Below, one piece after another: positions 21,001 through 32,227 of a DNA stretch of 64,000 nucleotides. The stretch lies in assembly GCA_026770025.1 (NCBI GenBank), contig JAMXDE010000011.1, positions 496,001-560,000 of the forward strand. The letters are read 5' to 3'. Made by a program: the position numbers and the translations under genes. Within the stretch, counting starts at the first letter, position 1. Every line of letters begins with the position of its first letter. The notes below the pieces were generated by a model. The model did no database searches. It was not told the DNA's origin and was given only the letters and a program-made list of their open reading frames with translations. This stretch comes from Craspedostauros australis. Taxonomy: Eukaryota > Bacillariophyta > Bacillariophyceae > Mastogloiales > Achnanthaceae.

Positions 21001-22881
21001 CTACTGGTCCAGCCTCGTGCCTCGCAGATCCACCCCAATGTCAACGAGAGCCTGATATTGAGATCTGTGCATGGCGCTGGAGATATCGTCGGCGCTTGCG
21101 ACCCCCTTGAATCGACGGCGTTGTCCGTCCAGCCATATTCGCAGGGCAGCGTGCTTCAAGGAAAGCTTCGGCTTGGAACCAATGTCAACATGTCCGTACT
21201 TTTCCTTGAATTGGCGCAGATCCTCGAACTTGCGATTCCATTGTTCCTTCTTGAAGTTCCAAACGAACCCGAGATCAGTCAGCAGTCTTTCGCGTTCCTC
21301 GCTCAGCACACCTCGCGCCTTCCCGGTGCGTTGCCGCTTCACCCAGTGGCTCAAGCTTGTGTTGGCCGTTGCGTCTCGGGGGAACGGGCCTTCCACATGC
21401 CCGTGCTTCTTTTTGTACTCCACCAGCATCTGATATTTGGCATGCCAGGTCTCCTCATGCACATCCAAAAGCAATGGTAGATCCCGCAGTTTGCTCGGTC
21501 CATGCTCATTCGCCGCGAAATGTGCCGTGGCATTCGTCTTCGATTTGTTCGTGCTGGCGGTATCGTCGTCGGAATGAAGGTTCATCCTTCCCAAGGCTCT
21601 GAGCCTCCCACCTTCGCTGGATCGATCATCCTCGTCGACGTCATCATGATCTCGCAAGAATCTGCGAAGCTTGATGCGCTGTCCCGCGACCCACGTGTGC
21701 AACGCGTGGTTGGACATGGGAACGCGCGTGTGTCCGTGTTCCTCGTAGAACTTGCACAAACGTTCGTAATTCTCCTCCCACGAGTCTTGGCGCAACGTCC
21801 AGGAAAAGCCGATCTTCTCCAACGCCCGGATGCGATCCTGCGATACCTTGCCGGCCGAATACATGATGCGCTGTCTGGCAACCCACTGTGCCAGTTCTTT
21901 GTTCTCCTCGTCCGTCGACGGCACCTGCGCCTGGCCGTGCTCCTTGCTGTACTCGCAGAGCTGATCGTACAGCCTCCACCACCATTCCTCCAGCGGATCC
22001 AAGCTAAAGCCAATGCTCAGCAGCATCTTCTCGCGTTCGGGATCCAGCCGGTTGGCCTTGTACGCCTTGCGTTGGTTCTCGATCCAATAATTCAAGGTCT
22101 TGTTCTCGGATCGTTTCACTTCCATGCGTCCGTCGTGCTGCTCAGCGAATCGCAGCAGGTGATCGAAGTGCCTGTGCCACATGGCCTCATTGTTTGACCA
22201 CTTGAAACCCAGCGACTCCAATAGCGTTGCCTTGAGTTGGAATTTCTTCAGCTTGCTGATCTTCTTGTTGCGGTATGCCGAGCGTTGGCTTTCGATCCAT
22301 TCTGCGAATTCTTCGCTGACGCCCAACTTTTTTCGTTCCTCGCGGCATGCCTTTGCCCTGCTGGAGGGAACGTGGCAATCACCATGTTCTTCCCTGTACT
22401 GCAGGAGAAGCTCAATCATGGCCCTGTCTTCTTCGTCGAGGCTGTAGCCCTCTAACATGTTCGCGACAGCCGCCTCCCTGCTGCCTTCGTCACTATCGTC
22501 GTGCAGGTCGTCGTGGACCTGCTGCTGCTGCTTCTGCTTCTTCTGCCGCTGGCTGGACGAAAGGAACCGGCGAGAAACCGCTGCATGACACCTGTCATCT
22601 GCAATCTGCGGCCATCCCAATTCCCACTGTGAAAGGCAAGGGTTTGACGCAAGAGCGCGTGCCGAATCGGTAAATCGGATGACAGCATTCGTTGTTGACG
22701 CTATACTGCTGTTCCGAATGCACGGCCGGGTCAATCGCAAGTGCAGTTGCGACGATGAGAATCGTTGGACGGTCTGTCGCCTGGTCGCGTTGGCCGGGCC
22801 CCACGCCGCTCTCCTCGCCGTCCTCTTCGCACTGCTGACGGTAGCCCCAACCGCGAGAATTGAAGCGCGAGAACCCAACAT
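21001..22881 (-). CDS. Helicase-associated (HA) domain repeat protein, possibly organellar
   Basis: One exon, 626 codons. From residue 150 on, about six copies of a 60-70-residue helical module are visible. Each has an aromatic residue, a Y/F-x-x-L core, EHG followed by VP or a similar pair, then W-(I/V)-x-x-QR, ending L-x-x-(I/L)GF-x-W. Examples are YREEHGDCHVP with EFAEWIESQR, YSKEHGQAQVP with LAQWVARQR, and YKKKHGHVEGPFP with LSHWVKRQR. This is the helicase-associated domain, in other proteins found C-terminal to DEAD/DEAH helicases, but here it occurs as free arrays with no helicase core, as is common in diatoms. The function is unknown; nucleic-acid binding is inferred. The first 110 residues are rich in Arg, Ser and Ala with almost no acidic residues (MLGSRASILAVGATVSSAKR), so mitochondrial or plastid targeting is possible. 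Confidence 0.85.
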   Translation of the reverse strand: MLGSRASILAVGATVSSAKRTARRAAWGPANATRRQTVQRFSSSQLHLRLTRPCIRNSSIASTTNAVIRFTDSARALASNPCLSQWELGWPQIADDRCHAAVSRRFLSSSQRQKKQKQQQQVHDDLHDDSDEGSREAAVANMLEGYSLDEEDRAMIELLLQYREEHGDCHVPSSRAKACREERKKLGVSEEFAEWIESQRSAYRNKKISKLKKFQLKATLLESLGFKWSNNEAMWHRHFDHLLRFAEQHDGRMEVKRSENKTLNYWIENQRKAYKANRLDPEREKMLLSIGFSLDPLEEWWWRLYDQLCEYSKEHGQAQVPSTDEENKELAQWVARQRIMYSAGKVSQDRIRALEKIGFSWTLRQDSWEENYERLCKFYEEHGHTRVPMSNHALHTWVAGQRIKLRRFLRDHDDVDEDDRSSEGGRLRALGRMNLHSDDDTASTNKSKTNATAHFAANEHGPSKLRDLPLLLDVHEETWHAKYQMLVEYKKKHGHVEGPFPRDATANTSLSHWVKRQRTGKARGVLSEERERLLTDLGFVWNFKKEQWNRKFEDLRQFKEKYGHVDIGSKPKLSLKHAALRIWLDGQRRRFKGVASADDISSAMHRSQYQALVDIGVDLRGTRLDQ

Positions 22882-24196
22882 AATCGTGGCAATTGCTCAA
22901 CGATGAAGGTTTGGTTTTCGGTCTGAATTCTGAAGTGTCCCGTTGGGTGCGCTCCTTTGTAATCGTGTGTCGTCGACCAACTCTGTGTTATGCCAATAGT
23001 GTGGTGGCTCGTATGCTTCTGCCCCGACGTTCGAGTATGGAAGGTGCGAGTATGGTGTGGTGAAGTCACCGAATGAACGGCTGGAGTGCAGAGAGTTGCC
23101 AGAAGATCCGAGCGGTTTCAGGTTGATGTGTTGATGTGCTCTTGTTCTGTGGTTGTTGTTTGGTTTGTGGGGATCAATTAGCTCTTGTGTAATTCTCATC
23201 CACTTTCGGCTGCTTTGTTGGTTGATTTGAGTCTAGTCAAGTACCAATACGTCCGTGTAGGCCATAATTGTGTGAAAGTGGTGAGTATTCATTTGCTTTG
23301 ATCTATTATCGCCAAAGGAGAAGCAACCGTGATTATTGACTAGATTGACTCAACTCATCACCAATCATGTGTTTGTGTTGGATCGAATTTCTGGCTTCTT
23401 CTTTTTGTCGTTGTTGTTGTGGTTGCATGTGCGATGGCGTGACGAAGACAAAGTCAGTAGGACGCGATGGTGTGACGACACCACGATTTTGTGCCAAACA
23501 AGAAAGCACAACAAACACACCGTGAAGCAAGGCGCAGAGTCGAAGCTGGAGACACGCCACACACTTCCGCAACGGACTGTGGGCCACTTCTGGAGTTTTC
23601 TGATCCTCGAATCAGCACAATGGTCATCACACAGTCGATCCATTATACACACTGCATTCCACCCAAGACAGAGACGGAGACAGAGACAGAGGAGTTCAAA
23701 CACTGTTGCTTTGGACAAACAGACCAGAAGCAAACGCGCACCAGAGCATTGCCAAGGAGTGAAGCACCAGCCGTGATCACACAAGAAGACAGACAGTTCT
23801 TTGCAGCGTTTGTGTTTGCAAGGGTTGATGCACAAAGGCGACGACGATAGAGCCTAAAAGAGACTGGAGTAGCTTAGCGTACCGTGCCGCACCGTGCATA
23901 TAGTCCTCTCTAACAAAGAACAGCAGGGGACGGTTGTGTGAGAAGCACCGAGCTTGAGTACTCCACTTGCTCCATATTCAAAAGAGAGAAAGGGTTCCAT
24001 TCTGCTCTTAATTAACACTAGCCAGACATTCACGTCGGTTGTGGGCACGTGGTCGACTGAGCGATCGCGTAGGCCAATCTGCCGCTCAGTCAGCCAACCA
24101 CTTGATCAATCAATTGATCAATCAATTGATCAGAGACGGTCTGTCACACCCGCATCCACACTCGCGGTCGAGCACACAGCGTCATTCCTTGAAGAA
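22882..24196. other. Divergent spacer between HA-repeat and RRN3 genes
   Basis: About 1.3 kb holding the leaders and promoters of two divergent genes. The right half on plus is A/C-rich with ACAGAGAC-type repeats near 23670-23690. A 12-bp repeat sits at 24102-24132. No coding region is supported. Confidence 0.5.
24102..24132. repeat. 12-bp TTGATCAATCAA repeat, 2.6 copies, upstream of RRN3
   Basis: Two full copies and one partial copy of TTGATCAATCAA end about 65 bp before the RRN3 start codon. The unit contains the palindrome TTGATCAA. Confidence 0.9.
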
Positions 24197-26993
24197 ATGT
24201 CTGCTTTGGTCGACAGCACCGCTGCCGTGGTGGCGCAGACGCCTCGACATCCCACAAAGGTGAAGTCGACCACCCGCATCTCTGACCGCATCGTCCCAAC
24301 GGTGACGCCCGTTGCGCCTGATCGTGCCAATGGTGCTGCCACGAGAAGCGGCATCGCAGTGGGTGGCAGTGTTGGAGTCACGCCCAACGCCAAAAGTCCC
24401 GGCGCCAATGCTGCGACTGCCGCTGATTCTGGAGAGAGCGTGTATGACAGACTCAAGAATTTCCTCCTCCCGAAGTGCGTGACGCCAGGCGCACGCGAGA
24501 TGCAGCCTGTGGAAAGCTTCGTTGCCAATGCGATTGCCTCCAGACACACGTCGGATGACAACCCCGCGCATGACAAGGCGTATGCTGCGATCCTGGACGC
24601 GTTGCGTCGGCCTGCGGATCCCGAGATGCTTAGACGCATTCTGCTCGCGTTTCGCACGGCTGGCAATGGCACCACCATGATCCAGCTCACTGGCTCGGCG
24701 CACACGCACGCCCAGCTCATCCACCTGCTCTTCCGGCTCAACTCATTCGACCCGCCCGCGTACAAGAAGCCGCCGACGCAGGATATGCTGAAGCCCTTCG
24801 AAACCTACTCGCTTGCGGATGCTCACATGAATGTGCTGCTGGCCCTCGTGTCGGCGCAGTCCACCAACGTCATCCCAGCCTTGCGATATGGCTGGAGGAT
24901 GCTCATCTCGCGCGACGGCAACGCTCCCAATTCGTTGGTCGACAGAATACATGCCTTCCTCGCCAGCGTCATGCGTCTCGTGCCGCGCGCACGGTCGGAC
25001 ATGTTCTCCGTCATGTCGTCCACCTGTCCATTCTGGGCGGCCGACCAGAGCAAGATCATTTGGTTTTACAGACAGTGCCTCTCCGTGCTCAGGTATCACC
25101 CCAGCATCGAGACGCAAGTGCTGGAGCTCATCATCGACAAATCGTTGGAGATGGATGTCAACATCCAAATCAAGGACACCGGCGAGGCCTCCGTCGACGA
25201 CAAGGCCAAAGGCAACGACAACGGCGACGACGCTGCTTTCGATTTGGATCTGGGGACGGGAGATGAGGCTGGTGCCAAGAAGCAACTGCAAAGTTCCAAG
25301 ACCGCTGGCATTGACGTTGATGAATTGTCGGACAAGGTAAGGCCTCCGCAAGGCGAACGACGGGACGCGAGATATCATCCGAGCAGAAAGACTACTTTTG
25401 GGAGCATCATGGCGGTGTTCATCAACATAATTACTGCGGACGACGGTGGTGCTGCTCTGCACTTTCCGCAACAGATACTCAATGGTTTGTCGTTGCTGTT
25501 ACTGCTTCTCCCGATTTCAACGTGATCCTCTCCCTTCCGATGCCATCGCACGATTTCTGCGAACCGTTCCTCTGCGATCCCATTGCACAATACATCTTCA
25601 GCTTGATTGCCTCCTGTACATCCTGCTAAAGTACGTCGACGACAAAGTGAAGGACGAGGCCGATGCACGACAGATCTACCAGGACATCGAACCCATCTTC
25701 GAGTCATCCATCCTGACGACGCACAAATCCAAGTTCGTCCAATTCTGCGTCTTCCATCTGTGCGGTCTGGAGATTGCGGCCCTGCAGAAACGGATCCAAG
25801 ATCCGGACGAGCTGGCGCAGAGCTGCACGCTGGACCGCGACTTTGCATCCAAGCTACTGGAGATCATCATCGATCCTTACCGCGCCACGACGACCAGACA
25901 GAGCGGCGCCTGCTACCTCGCCTCCTTCATCAGCAGAGCCAACTACGTGACATCCGACACTGTCTGCGAGGCGGTGGCAGCGCTGCTGCGGTGGGCCGAG
26001 GCCTACATCAGGTCCATCGAGGATACCTACATTCATGCCACGGATTCGAGAGAGCAGAGCAAGTTCCATTCTCTGTTTTACACCGTGTGCCAGGCCGCAT
26101 TCTACATCATGAGCTTCCGCGGCAAAGACGCCATCCTGTACCACCGCAGAGTGATGGAACAGCAAGCAACGCCGACAGGTGACGAACAACATCAACGCCA
26201 ACACCACCAAGAAGAGGAGTATGAAGCTGACATGAACATCGCCGGCAAACGATGGACCGTGATCTGTCAACATCCTTTGCAACCGCTTAAATTCTGCCTC
26301 GAAAGCGTCCGCAGCGAATTCCTTCACGTGGCGCACGTCTTCGAGCTCGTCGACACGCAAGTCCTGAAGCAGCTGGTGAAGGACGCGCGCAACCTGTCCA
26401 CCGGGCGCGTCGGTCGCAAGTCGGCATCGCGCATCTCCACAGCGGGCACATTGGCGCGACGGCGTCAGACCGGAGGCGTGGGTGGTCTGGGACAGGGTTC
26501 CAATCCACTGAACTCGTTCTTCCCGTTCGATCCGTTGCTGCTGCGACGATCACACGGATACGTCGAACCGGTGTACAACTACTGGCAAGGACCGTTGGAT
26601 GATGATGACTTTGAAGAGGACATGGCCGACACGGATACTGACAACGGTGTTCACATTGAAGCGGGCGGTGTCACATCCGAACATGACAACGACGACGATG
26701 ATGATGATGATGATGATGACGAGGATGACGATGAGGAGGAGGAAGGTGACGAAGATAGCGACGATGAAGACGGCGACAGAAGCGAGTACAACGATGACGA
26801 ATCCTTCGTCCAATCCTGCGATTCGGTAGGAACCAGACCGATGAGCTTTGGTTCCGCAGCGCCCACCGAATTTCCGCACATCATGCACACGCCGCAACGA
26901 GCAATCATCGACAAAGACACGCTGCGCAACATTTGGACGGATGCAGTAAAGCGGCCACGATCACATAGTATCCATTCGAACGGGAGTTGGTGA
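24197..26993 (+). CDS. RRN3: RRN3 / TIF-IA, RNA polymerase I initiation factor
   Basis: Two exons, 24197-25336 and 25602-26993, separated by a 265-nt intron; 843 codons. The helical repeat body matches RRN3: YSLADAHMNVLLALVSA, IHAFLASVMRLVPRA, then, across the splice, ELSDK joined to LDCLLYILLKYVDDKV, followed by HKSKFVQFCVFHLCGLE and RQSGACYLASFISRA. Near the end is the diagnostic LNSFFPFDPLLLRRSHGYV followed by EPVYNYW. RRN3 binds RNA polymerase I and links it to the rDNA promoter factors, setting rRNA synthesis rate; it acts in the nucleolus. A strongly acidic tract (about residues 740-780) follows the FFPFDP block, a position where other RRN3 proteins are also acidic. The ATG at 24197 gives an N-terminus rich in Ala, Thr and Pro; an in-frame upstream ATG exists but lies in low-complexity sequence. 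Confidence 0.93.
26687..26790 (+). repeat. GAT/GAC/GAG repeat encoding the RRN3 acidic tract
   Basis: A trinucleotide-biased run inside exon 2 encodes long Asp and Glu stretches. The run of near-pure GAT codons at 26697-26720 is prone to length variation. Confidence 0.9.
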
Positions 26994-27376
26994 GCCAATA
27001 GAGAGTAGAGTAGAGCACGGTACATACGAGTAGCTATTGCATTACCGTCCACACCTATTTACGCGTTGGGCAAGATACCATACATACCATACACGGTGTA
27101 GCAAACTCACATAACGACAGAGACTACGGATGATCAGGAACAACAAACATATGTGTACTCCATGAATCATTGAATGGTGCGTTTCATCACCTTCTGTTAT
27201 CATTCTTTTAGTTCAAGGAGTGATTGGTGGAGTATTTGAGGCAGAGTAGGCATTCATTCATGTGCCCAAGTCTTGACAATGTTGTGGGAATGCAAGATCA
27301 ATTCGCTAGCTGTAGAATTAGAATAGAGTAGGTAGTATCATGTGATGAGAGCGCTCTGCGAGTGTAGATGCCATAC

Positions 27377-27985
27377 TTAAGGTGGCGGAATGGAGCTCTT
27401 CTTGAGCAGGATGTCGTAGACCAGAGTACTGCCAGGCTTGACGAGGCATTCCCCGTCCTCCAAACAAATGCCCTTGTCGCCAAAAGCGAGCTCCGGTGGA
27501 ATGATGGCCTGCACCTTCTGGCCGACCTTCATCTCGGCGACCATATCGTTGATGCCCGGAATGACGGCCGTCGATCCGAGCTGGAACAGCAGAACATTCT
27601 GCTTGCCCTCGCTGTGTGTGCCGTCGAAGATCTTGCCGTTGATGAGGTATCCGGTGTACTCGATGGCGACGATGTCTCCCTTCTGCGGGTAATTGCCACT
27701 GGATTTGTCCTTCAGCACGGCGTACTTGGTGCCTCCGGCCGTCTTGAAGATCTGCGGCGCAGTGTCAGCGGCGAATGCGGGTTGGCTGCTGGCGAGGGAT
27801 AGGCCCGTTGCCAGTCCTGCTGCCGTTCCGACGGAGGTGGTCAGGAAGCCTCGTCGCGAGGATTGCAGGGCGCCATTGATGTCGCCGTTGCTTGTTTCCA
27901 TGGAAAGCGAGAAAGCAGCCGTGTTGCCGATTCCAACGCACGCGCAGAGGGCTGCGAGCAGAACGAACGAAGTGTTGCGCATCAT
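27377..27985 (-). CDS. FKBP-type peptidyl-prolyl isomerase, predicted thylakoid lumen
   Basis: One exon, 202 codons from the ATG at 27985. The presequence is tripartite. First comes a signal peptide (SFVLLAALCACVGIG) with a phenylalanine cleavage site NTAAF-SLS, typical of heterokont plastid import. Then a twin-arginine signal (SSRRGFLTTSVGTAAG) with a hydrophobic core ends in an AFA cleavage site near residue 72, which routes proteins across the thylakoid membrane. The mature FKBP domain has GDIVAIEYTGYLINGKIFD, VIPGINDMVAEMKVGQK, AIIPPELAFGD and LVYDILLKK. It would catalyse cis-trans isomerisation of proline bonds in lumenal proteins. Similar lumenal FKBPs in plants assist photosystem assembly; the exact client is unknown. 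It converges with RRN3. An in-frame extension to 28240 reads His/Thr-rich leader sequence and is rejected as coding. Confidence 0.93.
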   Translation of the reverse strand: MMRNTSFVLLAALCACVGIGNTAAFSLSMETSNGDINGALQSSRRGFLTTSVGTAAGLATGLSLASSQPAFAADTAPQIFKTAGGTKYAVLKDKSSGNYPQKGDIVAIEYTGYLINGKIFDGTHSEGKQNVLLFQLGSTAVIPGINDMVAEMKVGQKVQAIIPPELAFGDKGICLEDGECLVKPGSTLVYDILLKKSSIPPP

Positions 27986-28564
27986 GGTGATTTTGATAGT
28001 GATAGTGATTGTTGTCGTGGTTGGTGTATGGGTATGAGTTGGTGTATGTAATCTATTGGTTTGAGTATTGGTATGGAGATTATGAGTTGCTGTGTTGCAG
28101 GTACTTGTAACTCGTAGTACTACGACAACGAATGCCCCAATTGCGAAGTTGGATTTGTTTTGGTTGTTGTGGGTGTCGACAGGATGATGTGTTGGTGCGT
28201 TCGTGTTGATTGTGACCAGGTTGTCATCGGCGTCATCCACCTCGCTCTTTGGTGATCTTTCTTGTGTGATGTGTCAAAGATCGCAACCACAACAGCAACA
28301 GCACAACAAATCGAAACGTCAACCACAAGTCTATCAAATCTGATCTAGAGAGAGAATACACGAACGTACCTACACTTGTGGACGGCTTTCCTTGAGAGTA
28401 GTGGACTTATTGACACATCGACAATGATTAAAACTCCATCTCTCACTCCTCTGACAGAGTGAGTACACGTAGACCCGTCCAAAAATGCAGCGCTACCACT
28501 ATTAGACATCGCCACCTTCCATTTTACTATCCTAATCTGCATTCGTGTTCACGAGTACCCCACT

Positions 28565-29814
28565 CTACTTCCCAACCCGCACAATCTTGTGCGCCAACGC
28601 CGCCGCGCCAAATCCATTGTCGATGTTGACAACGCCAACGCCTGGCGCGCAGCTGTTCAACATCGTCAGCATGGCGCTGATGCCTCCCAGCGACACGCCG
28701 TATCCGATGCTCGTCGGCACGGCGATCACGGGGACGTTGGCAAGACCGCCGACGACGCTGGGCAAGGCACCGTCCATGCCAGCACAAACAATGATGCAGC
28801 CAACCTCGGGGTCGCTCAGCTTGGGGATGTTGCACACGATGCGATGCAACCCTGCGACACCGACGTCCGTGATGCGCTCCACGTCGCAACCCGTCGCCTC
28901 CAATGTCACGGCGGCTTCTTCAGCGACTGGTAAATCCGTTGTGCCGGCCGTGGCGACGATGATCCGTTTCATTGCGTTGGCCGATTTTGCTGACGATTGA
29001 TCAGCCTCGTTACCATCGGACAGCGACGATGCTTGCATCGATATGATCCTCGCAGTCTCATGGTACTCTATTGAGCCATTCTCCAATGGGTATTGCTTCA
29101 ATTCTTCGTACTGTTGCATTGTCACTCTGCAACGGCATTGTCGTAGAGTAGAATAGAGTCGAGTACATTAGAGTAGAGTATTTGATGTTGTTTGTCAGTG
29201 TGGTATCCGTCGGGACAGATGCCATTGACATAGAAGCAGACAGAGCAACGTCCAGTGAGCAGAGCAGAGCAGGCAGAGCACCAGCGGCGGCGGCAGGAGA
29301 AGGTGAAACACCAATGCCATCAGCTCCACCTGTAGATTCAAGAACGAATCTGCGGATGCCCAATCAATACAGCTCAGAGTGCAACAGAACACGCACTGCT
29401 CTCCACCCACCTGGTTGCCAGTATGGCCTTTTGGGAATCCATCAAGTCCCCCGCATCCACATGCTCGTTCACGTTCTTGGCCATGTCATCGAGGATCTTG
29501 GCCACCTGGAATGCCGTCTTGCCTTCCGCGAAGACAGCCTCGGGGAATCCGGTCCGTCGTGAACGCGTGTGATCCAAGTTTGCGAACTGGGCCAGCGCAT
29601 CTTCCGGCGTCGTTGTGAGGAGCGCTTCGGCGGCGCTGGGTTCCATCGTCCCATTCTTCACCTGTTCCAGGATTTCGGATACAGATACGGATGACGATGA
29701 CGATGTTGCAGAACGTTGCACGACCAAGCAACGTCCTGTGGCTGGGCTGTGGATTGGTCGGCCATTGCGCAGCAACCGCAGTAGGTCTCCCGTCCTCAAA
29801 CTTCTTGGCATCAT
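28565..29814 (-). CDS. LarB-like / AIR carboxylase-fold protein, predicted mitochondrial
   Basis: Two exons on the minus strand, 29814-29411 and 29126-28565 (intron 284 nt), 321 codons. The N-terminus is basic and Ser/Arg/Leu-rich ([19 protein letters not shown]), a likely mitochondrial presequence. The first domain contains [20 protein letters not shown], then AILATR, which is completed at the splice by VTMQQYEEL. The second domain is the PurE/LarB fold: [66 protein letters not shown], then [19 protein letters not shown]. In bacteria LarB carboxylates nicotinic acid adenine dinucleotide as the first step of the nickel-pincer cofactor. Many eukaryotes carry this family without a proven role, so the reaction here is inference. 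PurE-type AIR mutase is the alternative, but the N-terminal LarB block argues against it. No LarC or LarE partner is nearby. Confidence 0.88.
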
Positions 29815-30982
29815 GGTTGGGGTGTGAGGTTGTTCAGGCGGCGACTGTATGGCACTGTGTCTGCGGCTGCGATTGCGATGCGGCTGTTTGCTTCGGTGTC
29901 TTCGTTGGTATTGTTGGTTGTGCGCCGTGCCATGTGATGTGGTCATTTTCTCCGGAGATGGAGGCCAGGCAGGATTGTTCGACACTGATCTTCGTTGTCG
30001 TGAGCACATGACGTCATTCATCGCTCCTCCAACAAAAAGGACACACACCAAACTCATATTCTACAACTCTGTGTCTTTCCACAATGTGAGAATGGTCCAG
30101 GAGAACCGGATCAGAGACGAGGACGTCTACGACCGACTCTACTCTGAAGCACCGCATCTGTATTGATGGCAGCAGCATGTACGATGTTGAAAGTTCGCCT
30201 TCTTCAGAGTCTGCTGTCACATGCTCTTGCTCTGGAACCAAGCTTCTATGCTAATCTCTGTAGACTGAGTTGATTTGTCGAACAACAAGACTCATGACGG
30301 ACAATAGCCCGATCAACCATGTCTGTTTGTGTATTGTTTCTGTCTGTTTGAAAACCACAAGACTGACAGAAACGACATTTTCATATTGTTCGTTTTCTGA
30401 GTTAGACTTGACGGACAAGTAAATACGAACACAATTGTGTTTGATTTTTCGTCAATACCGTTTTCAATCGAACATGTATGACGGACATATTCAATCGTGC
30501 TTTCGTGTATCGAAACCGAATGAGTCATTCAAGTCGTACATGTCCAATCCGTGTTCTGTCGAGACAGAACCAGTGACACGCATCTTCCTTTCGTTTACGT
30601 GTCACAAAATGGAAGCGAAAATCGAGGAAGTTGCAAAGAACTGCGGCCAAAGAACGAACAGAGGCGAACACAAGGGAGACAAACTTCAAACTTCATCGCT
30701 CCGCATCCCAAACCATTCATTCCAGACGAGAAATCGATCGTCACCACAAAATAGAAAAGACACACACGTCGACACAACGCAACGCAATCGATTGACACGC
30801 ACAACCCAAAAGAACACAACCACAAAAGTCCTTCCGCTCTACTCGCACACACACACGCAAACACACGCCCAAGAATGCATTTGAGCATGACGACGGGTGC
30901 GACCACAATCACGAGCACACCGAGTACGCACAATGATCATCACACAACAGCGGTGAGACGAAGACAACGACGAGGCACCACC
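29815..30982. other. Divergent spacer between LarB-like and adenylate kinase genes
   Basis: Nearly 1.2 kb. The right part (about 30750-30880) is strongly A/C-rich with ACACAC runs, resembling the leader of the adenylate kinase gene. The left part is T/G-rich on plus, the mirror image for the minus-strand gene. No supported ORF. Confidence 0.5.
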
Positions 30983-32227
30983 ATGCGCGCAAACTTCGAA
31001 TTACGCACGGTGTTCATGGCTGCCACAACGTCCTTGCTAGCACTGCATGGCATGTCAACGTGCGATGCCTTCCACCAAACCAGGCTGCGCGAAGCGACTC
31101 TGGCTGGTGCGCCGGTATTGGAAGCATCATCGCACCTGGTTCCCACCGTCGCAACTGTGAATGTGGAAGTGCTTGAGGGATTGAACCGGTTGATCAACCG
31201 CGATCCAGCACACTGGAACTCACCATTTCCCTTCACCGCAAGAGGAGAGGGAAGGCATGAGGAGCTCATCCATCCCGTTGCATTCCTGCGACAACCCAAG
31301 CATCACACACAACAAGCACGTGCTAGTTCACGCACACCGACATCGCCATCGCGATTGCCATCAACATCAACACCATCCGTGGCATCACCGAAGAGCGTCG
31401 TGTTCCTTGGCGGCCCTGCCTCCGGAAAGGGAACGCAATGCAAGCTTCTGGCACAGCGTCAAGGCTTGGTGCATCTGTCGACCGGCGATATGCTTCGAGA
31501 GGCAGTGAAACAGCAATCCGAAGAAGGCATGAAGGCCAAGAGCTTCATGGGCGCCGGCGAGCTCGTCCCGGATGAGGTCGTCGCTGGCATCATCAGCGAA
31601 CGCCTCCAGGATGAGGACTGCCAATCACGCGGCTACATCCTGGATGGATTCCCGCGCACAAGACAGCAGGCGAGGTTCCTGAAGGACTCAGGCATCTCAC
31701 CCGACGTGACGGTGCTGCTCGATGTCCCAGAAGACCAGCTCATCCAGAGGGTCGTGGGACGACGCCTGGATCCTGAAACGGGAAAGATCTACCATCTCCA
31801 GTACCTACCACCGCCACAAGAAGTCAAGTCCCGACTGCTGCACCGGGACGATGATCGCATAGAGACCGTGGCGCCACGCATCCGCCGGTACAATGAGAAT
31901 TTGGAGGACATCATCGAGGAGCTTGAGAAGGATGCGCCATTCTTCCGGGTGGATGGTTGCGGCGAGGTCGACGATGTATCCTCCCGTATCCAATCGGCGC
32001 TGAAATCGGTGGAACCGTCATCGCAACGCCTTCTGACATCCGAAGGGTGGTTGCAAAACTTTGAAGCTGCTGAACTGGAAGCCTCGTCCCCAAGTTACGC
32101 CTTGATGAGTGAAGAACAACTTTCATCGTCGCAGCATGAGATCACAGAAGAGCACGGCAATCGTCATCGTCGCCATAGCCACAACCATCACCACCGCCAT
32201 CGCCATCCCGTTCATGGTGTGGCATAA
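30983..32227 (+). CDS. Adenylate kinase with plastid presequence and long extensions
   Basis: One exon, 414 codons from the ATG at 30983. Residues 1-30 form a signal peptide (FMAATTSLLALHGM) with the cleavage motif CDAF-HQT, suggesting plastid import. About 105 residues of unknown, Ser/Thr/Pro-rich sequence follow. The kinase domain starts at residue 137: P-loop GGPASGKGTQ (143-152), STGDMLREAV, GYILDGFPRTRQQA, then a long-type LID (RRLDPETGKIYHLQY, PPPQEVKSRLLHRDDD) and a terminal helix RIRRYNENLEDIIEEL. It interconverts ATP and AMP with two ADP. The C-terminal 80 residues are a non-conserved tail ending in a His/Arg-rich run (RHSHNHHHRHRH). An in-frame ATG at 30875 would put a basic stretch before the signal peptide, so the later start is preferred. 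Confidence 0.93.
   Translation: MRANFELRTVFMAATTSLLALHGMSTCDAFHQTRLREATLAGAPVLEASSHLVPTVATVNVEVLEGLNRLINRDPAHWNSPFPFTARGEGRHEELIHPVAFLRQPKHHTQQARASSRTPTSPSRLPSTSTPSVASPKSVVFLGGPASGKGTQCKLLAQRQGLVHLSTGDMLREAVKQQSEEGMKAKSFMGAGELVPDEVVAGIISERLQDEDCQSRGYILDGFPRTRQQARFLKDSGISPDVTVLLDVPEDQLIQRVVGRRLDPETGKIYHLQYLPPPQEVKSRLLHRDDDRIETVAPRIRRYNENLEDIIEELEKDAPFFRVDGCGEVDDVSSRIQSALKSVEPSSQRLLTSEGWLQNFEAAELEASSPSYALMSEEQLSSSQHEITEEHGNRHRRHSHNHHHRHRHPVHGVA

Noticed and set aside
27986..28240. In-frame N-terminal extension of the FKBP gene
   Set aside because: It would put a His/Thr-repeat stretch ahead of a clear signal peptide; it is leader sequence.
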